Below are positions 1-9,737 of a DNA stretch of 64,000 bases, one piece after another. This stretch comes from Platerodrilus igneus (lineage: Eukaryota; Arthropoda; Insecta; Coleoptera; Lycidae). The stretch is taken from contig JARFIW010001458.1 in assembly GCA_036346225.1 (NCBI GenBank), positions 1,736,001 through 1,800,000 on the forward strand, in the 5' to 3' direction. How positions within the stretch are numbered: position 1 is the stretch's first letter; each line of letters starts with the position of its first letter. The notes beneath the pieces are model-generated. The model was not told the DNA's origin, ran no database searches, and saw nothing but the letters and a program-made list of their open reading frames with translations. The translations under genes and the position numbers were made by a program.

Positions 1-1220
1 TATACGCCAAAACTGCCTACTCTTGGTGTATTTATTTGTCGTTGTAAATTTTACTAATTGATACAGTGATACTAAATTTTATTACCTTGTATCTAAGTGC
101 ACTCAAGTACATTCATGTTAGCACGTAAATAACAAACTGTTTTAAATCACCAAAATATACGAGCAAACTTTAAATTATTCTATCAAACTAAAATGCACTG
201 TTTAACGTATTGAATCAAGTCGCGGATGTAAGAGAGCTTGTTCATATTCCCCTGGGTATATATAGAGGTTAGCCTGTTTGTCGGTCGAGTCCTCAAAACG
301 GGCAATTCTAAAGAATTTCGCATTCTCGGTTCCCATTCCGTAGCCCGCGCGTCGGTTTTTACGAATTTTGTACTCACCCCAGTTACATCTCAGAAATTTC
401 AACACGGCACGCAACGCCTGGAAATAACTAATTGACTTTTATACAGAAATGTTATTTTTACCTCTCAAATTTTGCCTTTTACTTTCAACCAATCGCAACC
501 CCATGACGTTGCTCTACTCACGCCTTTTACTATATGTGTCTCGGTCTTGCGCATATTATCTGTCTCTATCTAACCTGTTCTTATTGATGCAATTTGATAT
601 TCTTTATTATCGATTATTTTAGTCCATGTGGAGTGTGAAATAACCCACCTTTAGCATTTCTCGTAACTATTATGCGATGGTTTCTCCAAGATTCTTTGAA
701 ACCATTTGTTATCTACAAAATTTTCGCCGTACGTGACATTTAAACTACGCAGGTGTTCAAACATAATATTAATTCTCAGAGCTTTATTTTCTGGTATTAT
801 AATCCTGGATTTTCACAGACTTTTATGCTTATTATTAATAATGGTTTAATTAACTCCAACTAAAATTGACTTCTATCCTTTCATTTTTAGCGAATACAAA
901 TTAAATATTAATTATTATGTGTACACTTTGTTTAATACCGGGTACTTAAAATAAGGTTAATTAATATAAATTTTGCACGTAATTTCCATTTGTTTCTTTC
1001 CTCGGAATAAATACATTACACGTAGAGCTTGTTAATACTGTTTCTTTTGATATAAAGCGTCTTGTACATGATTTAAATCTCTTATTTTACTGAAACGAAT
1101 GAATTTTTATTCTCCACGGTGTTTTAATAAAGCGTATTATCTAATAAAATTCCTTATACACGGTGATTAAAATTATTTTATGTAATTCATTAATTTTCTA
1201 CCCTGGTCTAAATATGAGTA
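1..1220 (-). repeat. LTR A1 (partial, cut by window start)
   Basis: This matches 5369-6586 and the right half of 9738-11957 almost base for base. Its right boundary (the element's 5' LTR edge) is placed where the copies stop agreeing: here tgagta is followed by a PPT, whereas in the copies at 11957 and 27430 it is followed by (AT)n. The minus strand carries a TATA element (TATATATA, 257-264) with a plausible start about 30 bases downstream near CTCTCTTACATCC. Short ORFs in this LTR recur only because the LTRs are near-identical; they are not credible genes. Confidence 0.85.
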
Positions 1221-1234
1221 TTTTCCCCCTATTT
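1221..1234 (-). other. Polypurine tract, unit 1
   Basis: On the minus strand this reads AAATAGGGGGAAAA and lies directly against the LTR edge TACTCATA. That is the expected position of the plus-strand priming site of an LTR retrotransposon. The same string is at 6587-6600 in unit 2. Confidence 0.8.
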
Positions 1235-1289
1235 GAATACAAATAATCCCACTTCTTTGAATGCAAATATAAAGCGTTTAGACAAAAAA

Positions 1290-1950
1290 TTAAAAAAATT
1301 GCCTATCTCTCTCCCTTATCTATCTAACTTACCTACTTTATCTCCAATCCAAAAAATATTTACACCTATCCTATATCCCTATCCTATTCCTAACTCTCAC
1401 TTAATTCTATAAACTGAAATTATCCCTAACTTCATCCTACTTATCCATCTAATCCTATATACATCCTATATACATATCATATTCCTAACTTTTAACTAAT
1501 CTTCACTATACTTTACTTCATCCTACCTAATCCTATATACCTATCCTATTCCTAACTTTATTCCTAACTCTCCACTAATCTTATATGAAATATCTATACT
1601 TAACCTATCTTATTTTCTTCCTACATTTACTCTTTATTCTCATCTTAAACCTATTTCTAACTATCTCCCATATTTATCCTATACATAGCTTCATTTTCTA
1701 TACACACTTACTTCTACTCTTCTATATACACCTATTCCTACTCCTATCCTATTTAAATTTTACTCTATTATACACCTATTTCTCCTGTTCATCAAGTTAT
1801 TTAAATCTAACTCTCTTCTTGATCCTCCAAGTCTTTCTTCTCACTATCCTAATACTCTTCATCCCTATCTCTCCCTCTTTTATATCTATACTTATCATCC
1901 CTATTATCTCACATACAATAAACTTATCATCCCTATTATCCTGACTCTTA
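1290..1950 (-). repeat. Long purine-rich (minus strand), G-depleted (plus strand) tract, unit 1
   Basis: About 650 bases of plus strand contain almost no G and consist of variants of cctatatccctatcctattc and ctaactct. The tract lies between the truncated RT and the PPT. The open frame at 1585-1944 (+) and the lysine-rich tail of the minus-strand RT frame are products of this composition, not protein domains. It replaces the missing part of pol, so it may be an expanded polypurine or simple-sequence region. Confidence 0.75.
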
Positions 1951-2918
1951 AATACTGCTTCTTCTTCAGTCCCTACACTTGTCTGTTTCTCATTTACTAT
2001 TTTTTTCATTTCTGCCGACAAACCAAACGATACTACTTTAAAATTATCAATTTTTCCCTCTACGGAAAATCCTATGTACCTTCTAGAATTCTTATGTAAT
2101 GGAATCCGCCAGAATGAATTCCTTAAATCTACTTTATTAAAAACAAACTTGCCACTTAACCTCGTCAAAAATGTGTCCATGGATGTTGGACAATGGAATT
2201 GCGGTTTGGTCCGTTGATTAATTTTTCGTGCATCTTTATTTAATTCTGCCTTCACCTGCTCCCGATCTGCTGCTGTTGCTTCTACCCCCACTAATTCTGC
2301 ATGTTTTTGTACTAAAGCTTGAACCTCTACTCTCCTATCCTCTGGACATCTTATCGTGTTGATCTGTTTACCTTCATCATCCTCTACCTCTACTACATTA
2401 ATACTTAATAACCCCGTGTCATCCTCTGTGACTTCATAACTGCCCTTCCATGGCACTACCCTATCTTTAATCCTTACTACCTTCCTTTCCATATCTATCA
2501 AAACCCCTAACTTCATCATACAGTCAACACCTAAAATGCTCTGAAACTTCAGTCCAGGTACAATTACAAACTCCTGTTCACAGCTTAAACCTCCTATATC
2601 TATCCTAAGCACCACAACACTATTTACTACAGCAAACTTCTTTTTATTTGGAGCTACTAAATGGCTACGCTTTATAGGCATAATTCTATCACAAACCTTA
2701 TCCCTAATTTTGCTGACGAATTCCTCCGATATTAAACTCGCCTCTGCCCCTGTATTAAGTAATACTTCTACATTATTCTCAAAAATTTCTAAATTAATAA
2801 TTGGCAAACATAAATTTTCCTTAGTTTCTGGCTCTACTTCCTCCTCAATTTTGAAAAATTCACGTGGATGTTCATATACATTTACACTGAAATCTAGTGG
2901 TCTGTCGCGTTCTAAAAA
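1797..2918 (-). pseudogene. pro-pol: Protease and truncated RT of family A, unit 1
   Basis: The frame is open from the slippery site at 2918; the first Met of the long frame is at 2807. A retropepsin-like motif LLNTGAEASLI (Asn where Asp is usual) is about 16 residues past that Met, followed by the typical flap and ILGVD segments, so this is an aspartic protease of the Ty3/Gypsy kind. Further on KVDLRNSFWRIPL and VSFGL match the start of the RT palm. After VSFGL the similarity ends and the frame runs into the purine-rich tract as a Lys/Glu/Arg-rich tail. There is no YxDD box, RNase H or integrase. The catalytic Asp-to-Asn change and the lost RT core make it inactive. Confidence 0.8.
2912..2918 (-). 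promoter_or_regulatory. Candidate -1 frameshift slippery stop at gag-pro junction, unit 1
   Basis: The gag frame ends GAT TTT TAG on the minus strand, giving the heptamer T TTT TAG. Moving back one base at this point opens the protease frame with no stop until the protease domain. Unit 2 has T TTT TAA at the same place. Programmed -1 frameshifting between gag and pro is common in LTR elements; its use here is inferred. Confidence 0.55.
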
Positions 2919-4224
2919 TCCTGTCCAGGTCTGTTTTCCCTACTCGGTCCTGGTCTAGCCGTCACCTCAGCGTATGTCCTAGGCGTTTCCACTCGTTCCG
3001 TGTCTGTATTAGCAGTCCCGCTCATGTCTGGTGAACTATTCATTCTGGTAGGTCCCGGTCTCGGTGCAGGTCCCCTTCCTAAACTATTACTCCTAACATA
3101 TGGTCGTCTCTGTTCCCAATTCTGTCGCTGGTATCCGTAACTATTCCCCGTCTAGCGTAGTTGTCCCGTCTATTGTCAAACCTAACTGTGTTGATCTGTC
3201 TTTCCCTGTTATCGAGGTCGTCCACTACTTACGTCGTCGTACCTCTGCAAGTATTCTAGAAACATTTCTTTGTCCACTATGTTCTGTAGTGCTACGTGTT
3301 GTCTTATGTCTACCTCGAAGTGTCGTGATAAATACTTAATAATTTGTCGGTCCGTCAGTGGTGGGTTCAGTTGCTTTGCTATGCTATACTTGCGTATAGC
3401 ATATTGCTCCCTACTTCCTAAAAATTCTCCCTTAAACTTCCCTGTGATTAAGTCGTCTCGTACCTGGTCTTGTCTGTGGTCACTCCAGTAGTGCTTTAAA
3501 AATTTGTTTTCAAAGTCCTGATACGTGTCTATGTCCTGTCCTACTAAATTGTACCATGCTTCCGCATTGTCCTTTAATAAAGCCTTTATCGTATTCAGTT
3601 TAGTCTGTTCGTCAAATAAATTTCTCACTAGATTTCTTACACTATTAATAAAAATTTGTGGATTTACCCTGTTATCGCCATAAAACTTCATGTGTTGGTC
3701 CAATGATACTCCACCTGTAGAAAATCTGGGATCATCCCCCGTTAAATTTTGTATGTTGTATTTGATACTACTAACTTCGCGTTCTACCCTGCCTAACTGA
3801 TCCCTACATGAGTCCGTCACTTCAGTCATTTTTACATTAATCTCTTCTTCACAAAAAATGCGTACTTCGGACCTTAAATGTCCCATTTCCTGTCGAAGAC
3901 CTGTAATATCACGCTCATTTTTCAACCCTATTTTCAACTTCCCCATCTTTACGGTAAGACTATTTTTAAATTCTGTAAATTCTCTCGTCGATTTTTCTAT
4001 TTTATCCCTAATTCCTGATTTAATTGGTCAAATTTCTTATTCGATTCTTCACTCATCCTCTCTAACATTCTCAATATCATCTCGTTTCCTTGATCCCCCG
4101 ATTCCGTCCTCGACTGATCTCTACTGCCTCCAGCTTCTTCCATTTTCGTATTTTTTTCACACAATGCACTATCGTCACTTCCAATTTCCACTCCTTGACT
4201 CCTTAACCACTCTTTTCTCTGCAT
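2912..4224 (-). pseudogene. gag: Gag of family A, unit 1 (frameshifted)
   Basis: The minus-strand frame starts at 4224 (MQRKEWLRSQGVEIG). It breaks near 4000-3946, continues to 3209, and breaks again near 3205 where two C bases present in unit 2 are missing. In order it has an acidic N-terminus, a coiled coil (heptads through KFDQLNQEL and GLRQEMGHLRSEV), a retrotransposon-gag core with AWYNLVGQDIDTYQDFENKF and KHYWSDHRQDQVRDDL, then an Arg/Gly/Pro-rich tail. No CCHC zinc knuckle is visible, so the basic tail may bind RNA instead. The lesions lie at different positions from those in unit 2. Confidence 0.8.
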
Positions 4225-4342
4225 ACGTTCTAATCACTCACACACACTCTCAAAATACTCTTAAATTTATACACACACAGAAACTCTCTCTCTCAGATCG
4301 CCAGTTTCCTGGAATAAAATCACAAAAATTTTATTTGGAACT

Positions 4343-4370
4343 CGAGCCTCACTTTTGGGTCGCCAAATTA
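4343..4370 (-). other. Primer binding site, unit 1
   Basis: Immediately inside the LTR end (CATAGCA at 4377-4371, minus) lies TAATTTGGCGACCC and then AAAAGTGAGGCTCGAG. TGGCGNCCC followed by a GGGGCTC-like string is typical of tRNA-primed insect LTR elements. The position next to the LTR edge and upstream of gag fits a PBS. I did not match it to a specific tRNA. Confidence 0.7.
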
Positions 4371-4420
4371 TGCTATGTAATGCTCCTTTGAATGCGGGAA
4401 CTGGCCCTTAAAAAAAAAAC

Positions 4421-4530
4421 ATTCGAGCCCCACGTTGGGCGCCAAATTTGCTGTGATACCACCAAAATCCGGGTACTCCGCTTTTCGAATCGAGCCCCTA
4501 CGAATTGGATGTCCAGAATGCTGTGAATCC
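4421..4530 (-). repeat. Two LTR-end/PBS-like modules inside LTR A2
   Basis: Read on the minus strand, CACAGCA is followed by AATTTGGCGCCCAACG and GGGGCTCGA (near 4455-4424), and again CACAGCA by TTCTGGACATCCAATTCG and GGGGCTCGA (near 4526-4488). Both copy the layout of the true LTR end and PBS at 4377-4335. Spacing between the CACAGCA ends is about 79 and 71 bases. Confidence 0.7.
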
Positions 4531-5624
4531 TACGAAAAGCTATTCATTACTTTAACTGTGTTGGTCCATTGACTTTCTTCTGTTAATCGTCTCGACTGCT
4601 CCCCTAGATAACTTTCATCCTCATTCATAAAAAAAAACAAACACATTCCTACCACAAACACGAACGTTAACTCTATTTACATCAATATTCACAATACATT
4701 AAAATTTCAAAATTAAATTTTGGCATAAATTTCAGTATCAGAAATTTTCAAGATTACATTTATTATCATTTAAATGTGCATCCTGAATTAAAGTCCTTAT
4801 TGGATGCCTACTAATTAATATAACAATATATGCAGACCGGAGTCTGAGTACAAAGGAGCATCTACCACCCTTTACGTTAATTAACCAGGTTCGTCTAATT
4901 GAGCTCAAAGACATACCCAAATTTTCATCATAATCCAGAACATCAATACTAAATACCCTTTCTACCTAAACAAGCAAATTTCACCTTAACATTAAAATTT
5001 TATGGTTAGTACAATTTCACTAATGTCCATTTAAAGTAAATCAATTATAAAGTAATTCAACACACACAAAAATATCAAAGTTCAAACAAAATAGTATAAA
5101 TTACCTGAAGGTTACTGCACTCGTAGCTTCAATGTACATCGTCCCTTTTGTTAATCACACCATTCCAACTGGGTTATATTTACAGCTTCTGATTCTCAAC
5201 GCTTTTCAAATTTTCTCCATCACCATTTATTTAAAGTTGTTTCTGGGCTTTTCCAGAACTCATCTGTGTATATCTGACCCTTGTTTTGTGGATCCAGACA
5301 CATTTATGAACCATTTAATCATTAACACCCCCGAAAAATAGCAAAGAAATTCATACTTCTTTCACCAATATACGCCAAAACTGCCTACTTTTGGTGTATT
5401 CATTTGTCGTTGTAAATTTTACTAATTGGTACAGTGATACTAAATTTTATTACATTGTATCTAAGTGCACTCAAGTACATTCATGTTAGCACGTAAATAA
5501 CAAACTGTTTTAAATCACCAAAATATACGAGCAAACTTTAAATTATTCTATCAAACTAAAATGCACTGTTTAACGTATTGAATCAAGTCGCGGATGTAAG
5601 AGAGCTTGTTCATATTCCCCTGGG

Positions 5625-5632
5625 TATATATA
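5625..5632 (-). promoter_or_regulatory. LTR core promoter TATA element (A2)
   Basis: TATATATA on the minus strand is followed about 30 bases downstream by a pyrimidine-rich CTCTCTTACATCC that could hold the start site. The same arrangement is at 264-257, 10998-10991 and 26481-26474 in the other LTR copies, including the diverged one. Confidence 0.5.
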
Positions 5633-6586
5633 GAGATTAGCCTGTTTGTCGGTCGAGTCCTCAAAACGGGCAATTCTAAAGAATTTCGCATTCTCGGTTC
5701 CCATTCCGTAGCCCGCGCGTCGGTTTTTACGAATTTTGTACTCACCCCAGTTACATCTCAGAAATTTCAACACGGCACGCAACGCCTGGAAATAACTAAT
5801 TGACTTTTATACAGAAATGTTATTTTTACCTCTCAAATTTTGCCTTTTACTTTCAACCAATCGCAACCCCATGACGTTGCTCTACTCACGCCTTTTACTA
5901 TATGTGTCTCGGTCTTGCGCATATTATCTGTCTCTATCTAACCTGTTCTTATTGATGCAAATTGATATTCTTTATTATCGATTATTTTAGTCCATGTGGT
6001 GTGAAATAACCCACCTTTAGCATTTCTCGTAACTATTATGCGATGGTTTCTCCAAGATTCTTTGAAACCATTTGTTATCTACAAAATTTTCGCCGTACGT
6101 GACATTTAAACTACGCAGGTGTTCAAACATAATATTAATTCTCAGAGCTTTATTTTCTGGTATTATAATCCTGGATTTTCACAGACTTTTATGCTTATTA
6201 TTAATAATGGTTTAATTAACTCCAACTAAAATTGACTTCTATCCTTTCATTTTAGCGAATACAAATTAAATATTAATTATTATGTGTACACTTTGTTTAA
6301 TACCGGGTACTTAAAATAAGGTTAATTAATATAAATTTTGCACGTAATTTCCATTTGTTTCTTTCCTCGGAATAAATACATTACACGTAGAGCTTGTTAA
6401 TACTGTTTCTTTTGATATAAAGCGTCTTGTACATGATTTAAATCTCTTATTTTTACTGAAACGAATGAATTTTTATTCTCCACGGTGTTTTAATAAAGCG
6501 TATTATCTAATAAAATTCCTTATACACGGTGATTAAAATTATTTTATGTAATTCATTAATTTTCTACCCTGGTCTAAATATGAGTA

Positions 6587-6600
6587 TTTTCCCCCTATTT
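6587..6600 (-). other. Polypurine tract, unit 2
   Basis: The minus-strand string AAATAGGGGGAAAA abuts the edge of LTR A2, identical to 1221-1234. Confidence 0.8.
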
Positions 6601-6659
6601 GAATACAAATAATCCCACTTCTTTGAATGCAAATATAAAGCGTTTAGACAAAAAAAATT

Positions 6660-7320
6660 AAAAAAAAATTGCCTATCTCTCTCTACCCTTATCTATCTAA
6701 CTTACCTACTTTATCTCCAATCCAAAAAAATATTTACACCTATCCTATATCCCTATCCTATTCCTAACTCTCACTTAATTCTATAAACTGAAATTATCCC
6801 TAACTTCATCCTACTTATCCATCTAATCCTATATACATCCTATATACCTATCATATTCCTAACTTTTAACTAATCTTCACTATACTTTACTTCATCCTAC
6901 CTAATCCTATATACCTATCCTATTCCTAACTTTATTCCTAACTCTCCACTAATCTTATATGAAATATCTATACTTAACCTATCTTATTTTCTTCCTACAT
7001 TTACTCTTTATTCTCATCTTAAACCTATTTCTAACAATCTCCCATATTTATCCTATACCTAGCTTCATTTTCTATACACACTTACTTCTACTCTTCTATA
7101 TACACCTATTCCTACTCCTATCCTATTTAAATTTTACTCTATTATACACCTATTTCTCCTGTTCATCAAGTTATTTAAATCTAACTCTCTTCTTGATCCT
7201 CCAAGTCTTTCTTCTCACTATCCTAATACTCTTCATCCCTATCTCTCCCTCTTTTATATCTATACTTATCATCCCTATTATCTCACATACAATAAACTTA
7301 TCATCCCTATTATCCTGACT
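6660..7320 (-). repeat. Long purine-rich tract, unit 2
   Basis: Copy of 1290-1950, differing by a few homopolymer lengths and point changes. The plus strand is again nearly free of G. Confidence 0.75.
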
Positions 7321-8287
7321 CTTAAATACTGCTTCTTCTTCAGTCCCTACACTTGTCTGTTTCTCATTTACTATTTTTTTCACTTCTGCCGACAAACCAA
7401 ACGATACTACTTTAAAATTATCAATTTTTCCCTCTACGGAAAATCCTATGTACCTTCTAGAATTCTTATGTAATGGAATCCGCCAGAATGAATTCCTTAA
7501 ATCTACTTTATTAAAACAAACTTGCCACTTAACCTCGTCAAAATGTGTCCATGGATGTTGGACAATGGAATTGCAGTTTGGTCCGTTGATTAATTTTCGT
7601 GCATCTTTATTTAATTCTGCCTTCACCTGCTCCCGATCTGCTGCTGTTGCTTCTACCCCACTAATTCTGCATGTTTTTGTACTAAAGCTTGAACCTCTAC
7701 TCTCCTATCCTCTGGACATCTTATCGTGTTGATCTGTTTACCTTCATCATCCTCTACCTCTACTACATTAATACTTAATAACCCCGTGTCATCCTCTGTG
7801 ACTTCATAACTGCCCTTCCATGGCACTACCCTATCTTTAATCCTTACTACCTTCCTTTCCATATCTATCAAAACCCCTAACTTCATCATACAGTCAACAC
7901 CTAAAATGCTCTGAAACTTCAGTCCAGGTACAATTACAAACTCCTGTTCACAGCTTAAACCTCCTATATCTATCCTAAGCACCACAACACTATTTACTAC
8001 AGCAAACTTCTTTTATTTGGAGCTACTAAATGGCTACGCTTTATAGGCATAATTCTATCACAAACCTTATCCCTAATTTTGCTGACGAATTCCTCCGATA
8101 TTAAACTCGCCTCTGCCCCTGTATTAAGTAATACTTCTACATTATTCTTAAAAATTTCTAAATTAATAATTGGCAAACATAAATTTTCCTTAGTTTCTGG
8201 CTCTACTTCCTCCTCAATTTTGAAAAATTCACGTGGATGTTCATATACATTTACACTGAAATCTAGTGGTCTGTCGCGTTTTAAAAA
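7171..8287 (-). pseudogene. pro-pol: Protease and truncated RT of family A, unit 2 (frameshifted)
   Basis: Same content as 1797-2918, but split. A single base is missing near 8011 (cttcttttattt against cttctttttattt in unit 1), which cuts the protease after its N-terminal half, and another near 7658 cuts before RT. The RT stub at 7171-7626 keeps KVDLRNSFWRIPL and VSFGLSAEVKKI. The catalytic core of RT is missing as in unit 1, so the loss predates the duplication of the unit. Confidence 0.78.
8281..8287 (-). promoter_or_regulatory. Candidate -1 frameshift slippery stop at gag-pro junction, unit 2
   Basis: GAT TTT TAA on the minus strand. The stop differs from unit 1 (TAG) but the T-run and its position are kept. 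Confidence 0.5.
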
Positions 8288-9597
8288 TCCTGTCCAGGTC
8301 TGTTTTCCCTACTCGGTCCTGGTCTAGCCGTCACCTCAGCGTATGTCCTAGGCGTTTCCACTCGTTCCGTGTCTGTATTAGCAGTCCCGCTCATGTCTGG
8401 TGAACTATTCATTCTGGTAGGTCCCGGTCTCGGTGCAGGTCCCCTTCCTAAACTATTACTCCTAACATATGGTCGTCTCTGTTCCCAATTCTGTCGCTGG
8501 TATCCGTAACTATTCCCCCGTCTAGCGTAGTTGTCCCGTCTATTGTCAAACCTAACTGTGTTGATCTGTCTTTCCCTGTTATCCCGAGGTCGTCCACTAC
8601 TTACGTCGTCGTACCTCTGCAAGTATTCTAGAAACATTTCTCTGTCCACTATGTTCTGTAGTGCTACGTGTTGTCTTATGTCTACCTCGAAGTGTCGTGA
8701 TAAATACTTAATAATTTGTCGGTCCGTCAGTGGTGGGTTCAGTTGCTTTGCTATGCTATACTTGCGTATAGCATATTGCTCCTACTTCCTAAAATTCTCC
8801 TTAAACTTCCCTGTGATTAAGTCGTCTCGTACCTGGTCTTGTCTGTGGTCACTCCAGTAGTGCTTTAAAAATTTGTTTTCAAAGTCCTGATACGTGTCTA
8901 TGTCCTGTCCTACTAAATTGTACCATGCTTCCGCATTGTCCTTTAATAAAGCCTTTATCGTATTCAGTTTAGTCTGTTCGTCAAATATATTTCCCACTAG
9001 ATTTCTTACACTATTAATAAAAATTTGTGGATTTACCCTGTTATCGCCATAAAACTTCATGTGTTGGTCCAATGATACTCCACCTGTAGAAAATCTGGGA
9101 TCATCCCCCGTTAAATTTGGCATGTTGTATTTGATACTACTAACTTCGCGTTCTACCCTGCCTAACTGATCCCTACATGAGTCCGTCACTTCAGTCATTT
9201 TTACATTAATCTCTTCTTCACAAAAAATGCGTACTTCGGACCTTAAATGTCCCATTTCCTGTCGAAGACCTGTAATATCACGCTCATTTTTTTCAACCCT
9301 ATTTTCAACTTCCCCCATCTTTACGGTAAGACTATTTTTAAATTCTGTAAATTCTCTCGTCGATTTTTCTATTTTATCCCCTAATTCCTGATTTAATTGG
9401 TCAAATTTCTTATTCGATTCTTCACTCATCCTCTCTAACATTCTCAATATCATCTCGTTTCCTTGATCCCCTGATTCCGTCCTCGACTGATCTCTACTGC
9501 CTCCAGCTTCTTCCATTTTCGTATTTTTTTCACACAATGCACTATCGTCACTTCCAATTTCCACTCCTTGACTCCTTAACCACTCTTTTCTCTGCAT
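8281..9597 (-). pseudogene. gag: Gag of family A, unit 2 (one frameshifted region)
   Basis: The first 271 residues (9597-8782) are open in one frame: coiled coil, then the gag core ending at KFKENFRK. Small homopolymer differences near 8780-8810 break the frame. The C-terminal part reopens at 8649-8281 with EYLQRYDDVSSGRPRDNRE, an Arg/Gln/Gly/Pro-rich segment and stop at 8281. It has no CCHC motif. This copy is intact where unit 1 is broken near 3205 and 3950-4000, and broken where unit 1 is intact. Confidence 0.82.
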
Positions 9598-9711
9598 ACG
9601 TTCTAATCACTCACACACACTCTCAAAATACTCTTAAATTTATACACACAGAAACTCTCTCTCAGATCGCCAGTTTCCTGGAATAAAATCACAAAATTTT
9701 ATTTGGAACTC

Positions 9712-9737
9712 GAGCCTCACTTTGGGTCGCCAAATTA
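9712..9737 (-). other. Primer binding site, unit 2
   Basis: Next to the LTR A3 edge, TAATTTGGCGACCC is followed by AAAGTGAGGCTCGAG on the minus strand, as in unit 1 with one A fewer. Confidence 0.7.

Larger units (their letters stand above)
4371..6586 (-). repeat. LTR A2 (complete, 2.2 kb)
   Basis: The ends are set by the PBS at 4370 and the PPT at 6587, and agree with the ends of the solo LTR at 21953-27430. On the minus strand it begins TACTCATA and ends CATAGCA, so it lacks the usual TG start. It serves both as the 5' LTR of unit 1 and the 3' LTR of unit 2. Its minus strand contains a TATA element at 5632-5625. The element's 3' edge holds two extra LTR-end/PBS-like modules at 4421-4530. 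No credible coding sequence is present; the frame at 5132-5341 is also open in the other LTR copies only by sequence conservation. Confidence 0.88.

Noticed and set aside
183..435. Overlapping frames on both strands that recur in every family A LTR
   Set aside because: They span the TATA element of the LTR and recur only because the LTR copies are near-identical; no protein motif.
1585..1944. 119-residue hydrophobic frame (+), also at 6959-7318
   Set aside because: It is the translation of the G-free pyrimidine tract and is antisense to the RT tail.
5132..5341. Conserved plus-strand frame starting MYIVPFVNHT, also at 10500 and 25985
   Set aside because: Lies in the LTR on the strand opposite to the element's genes; its ends differ between copies and no motif is seen.
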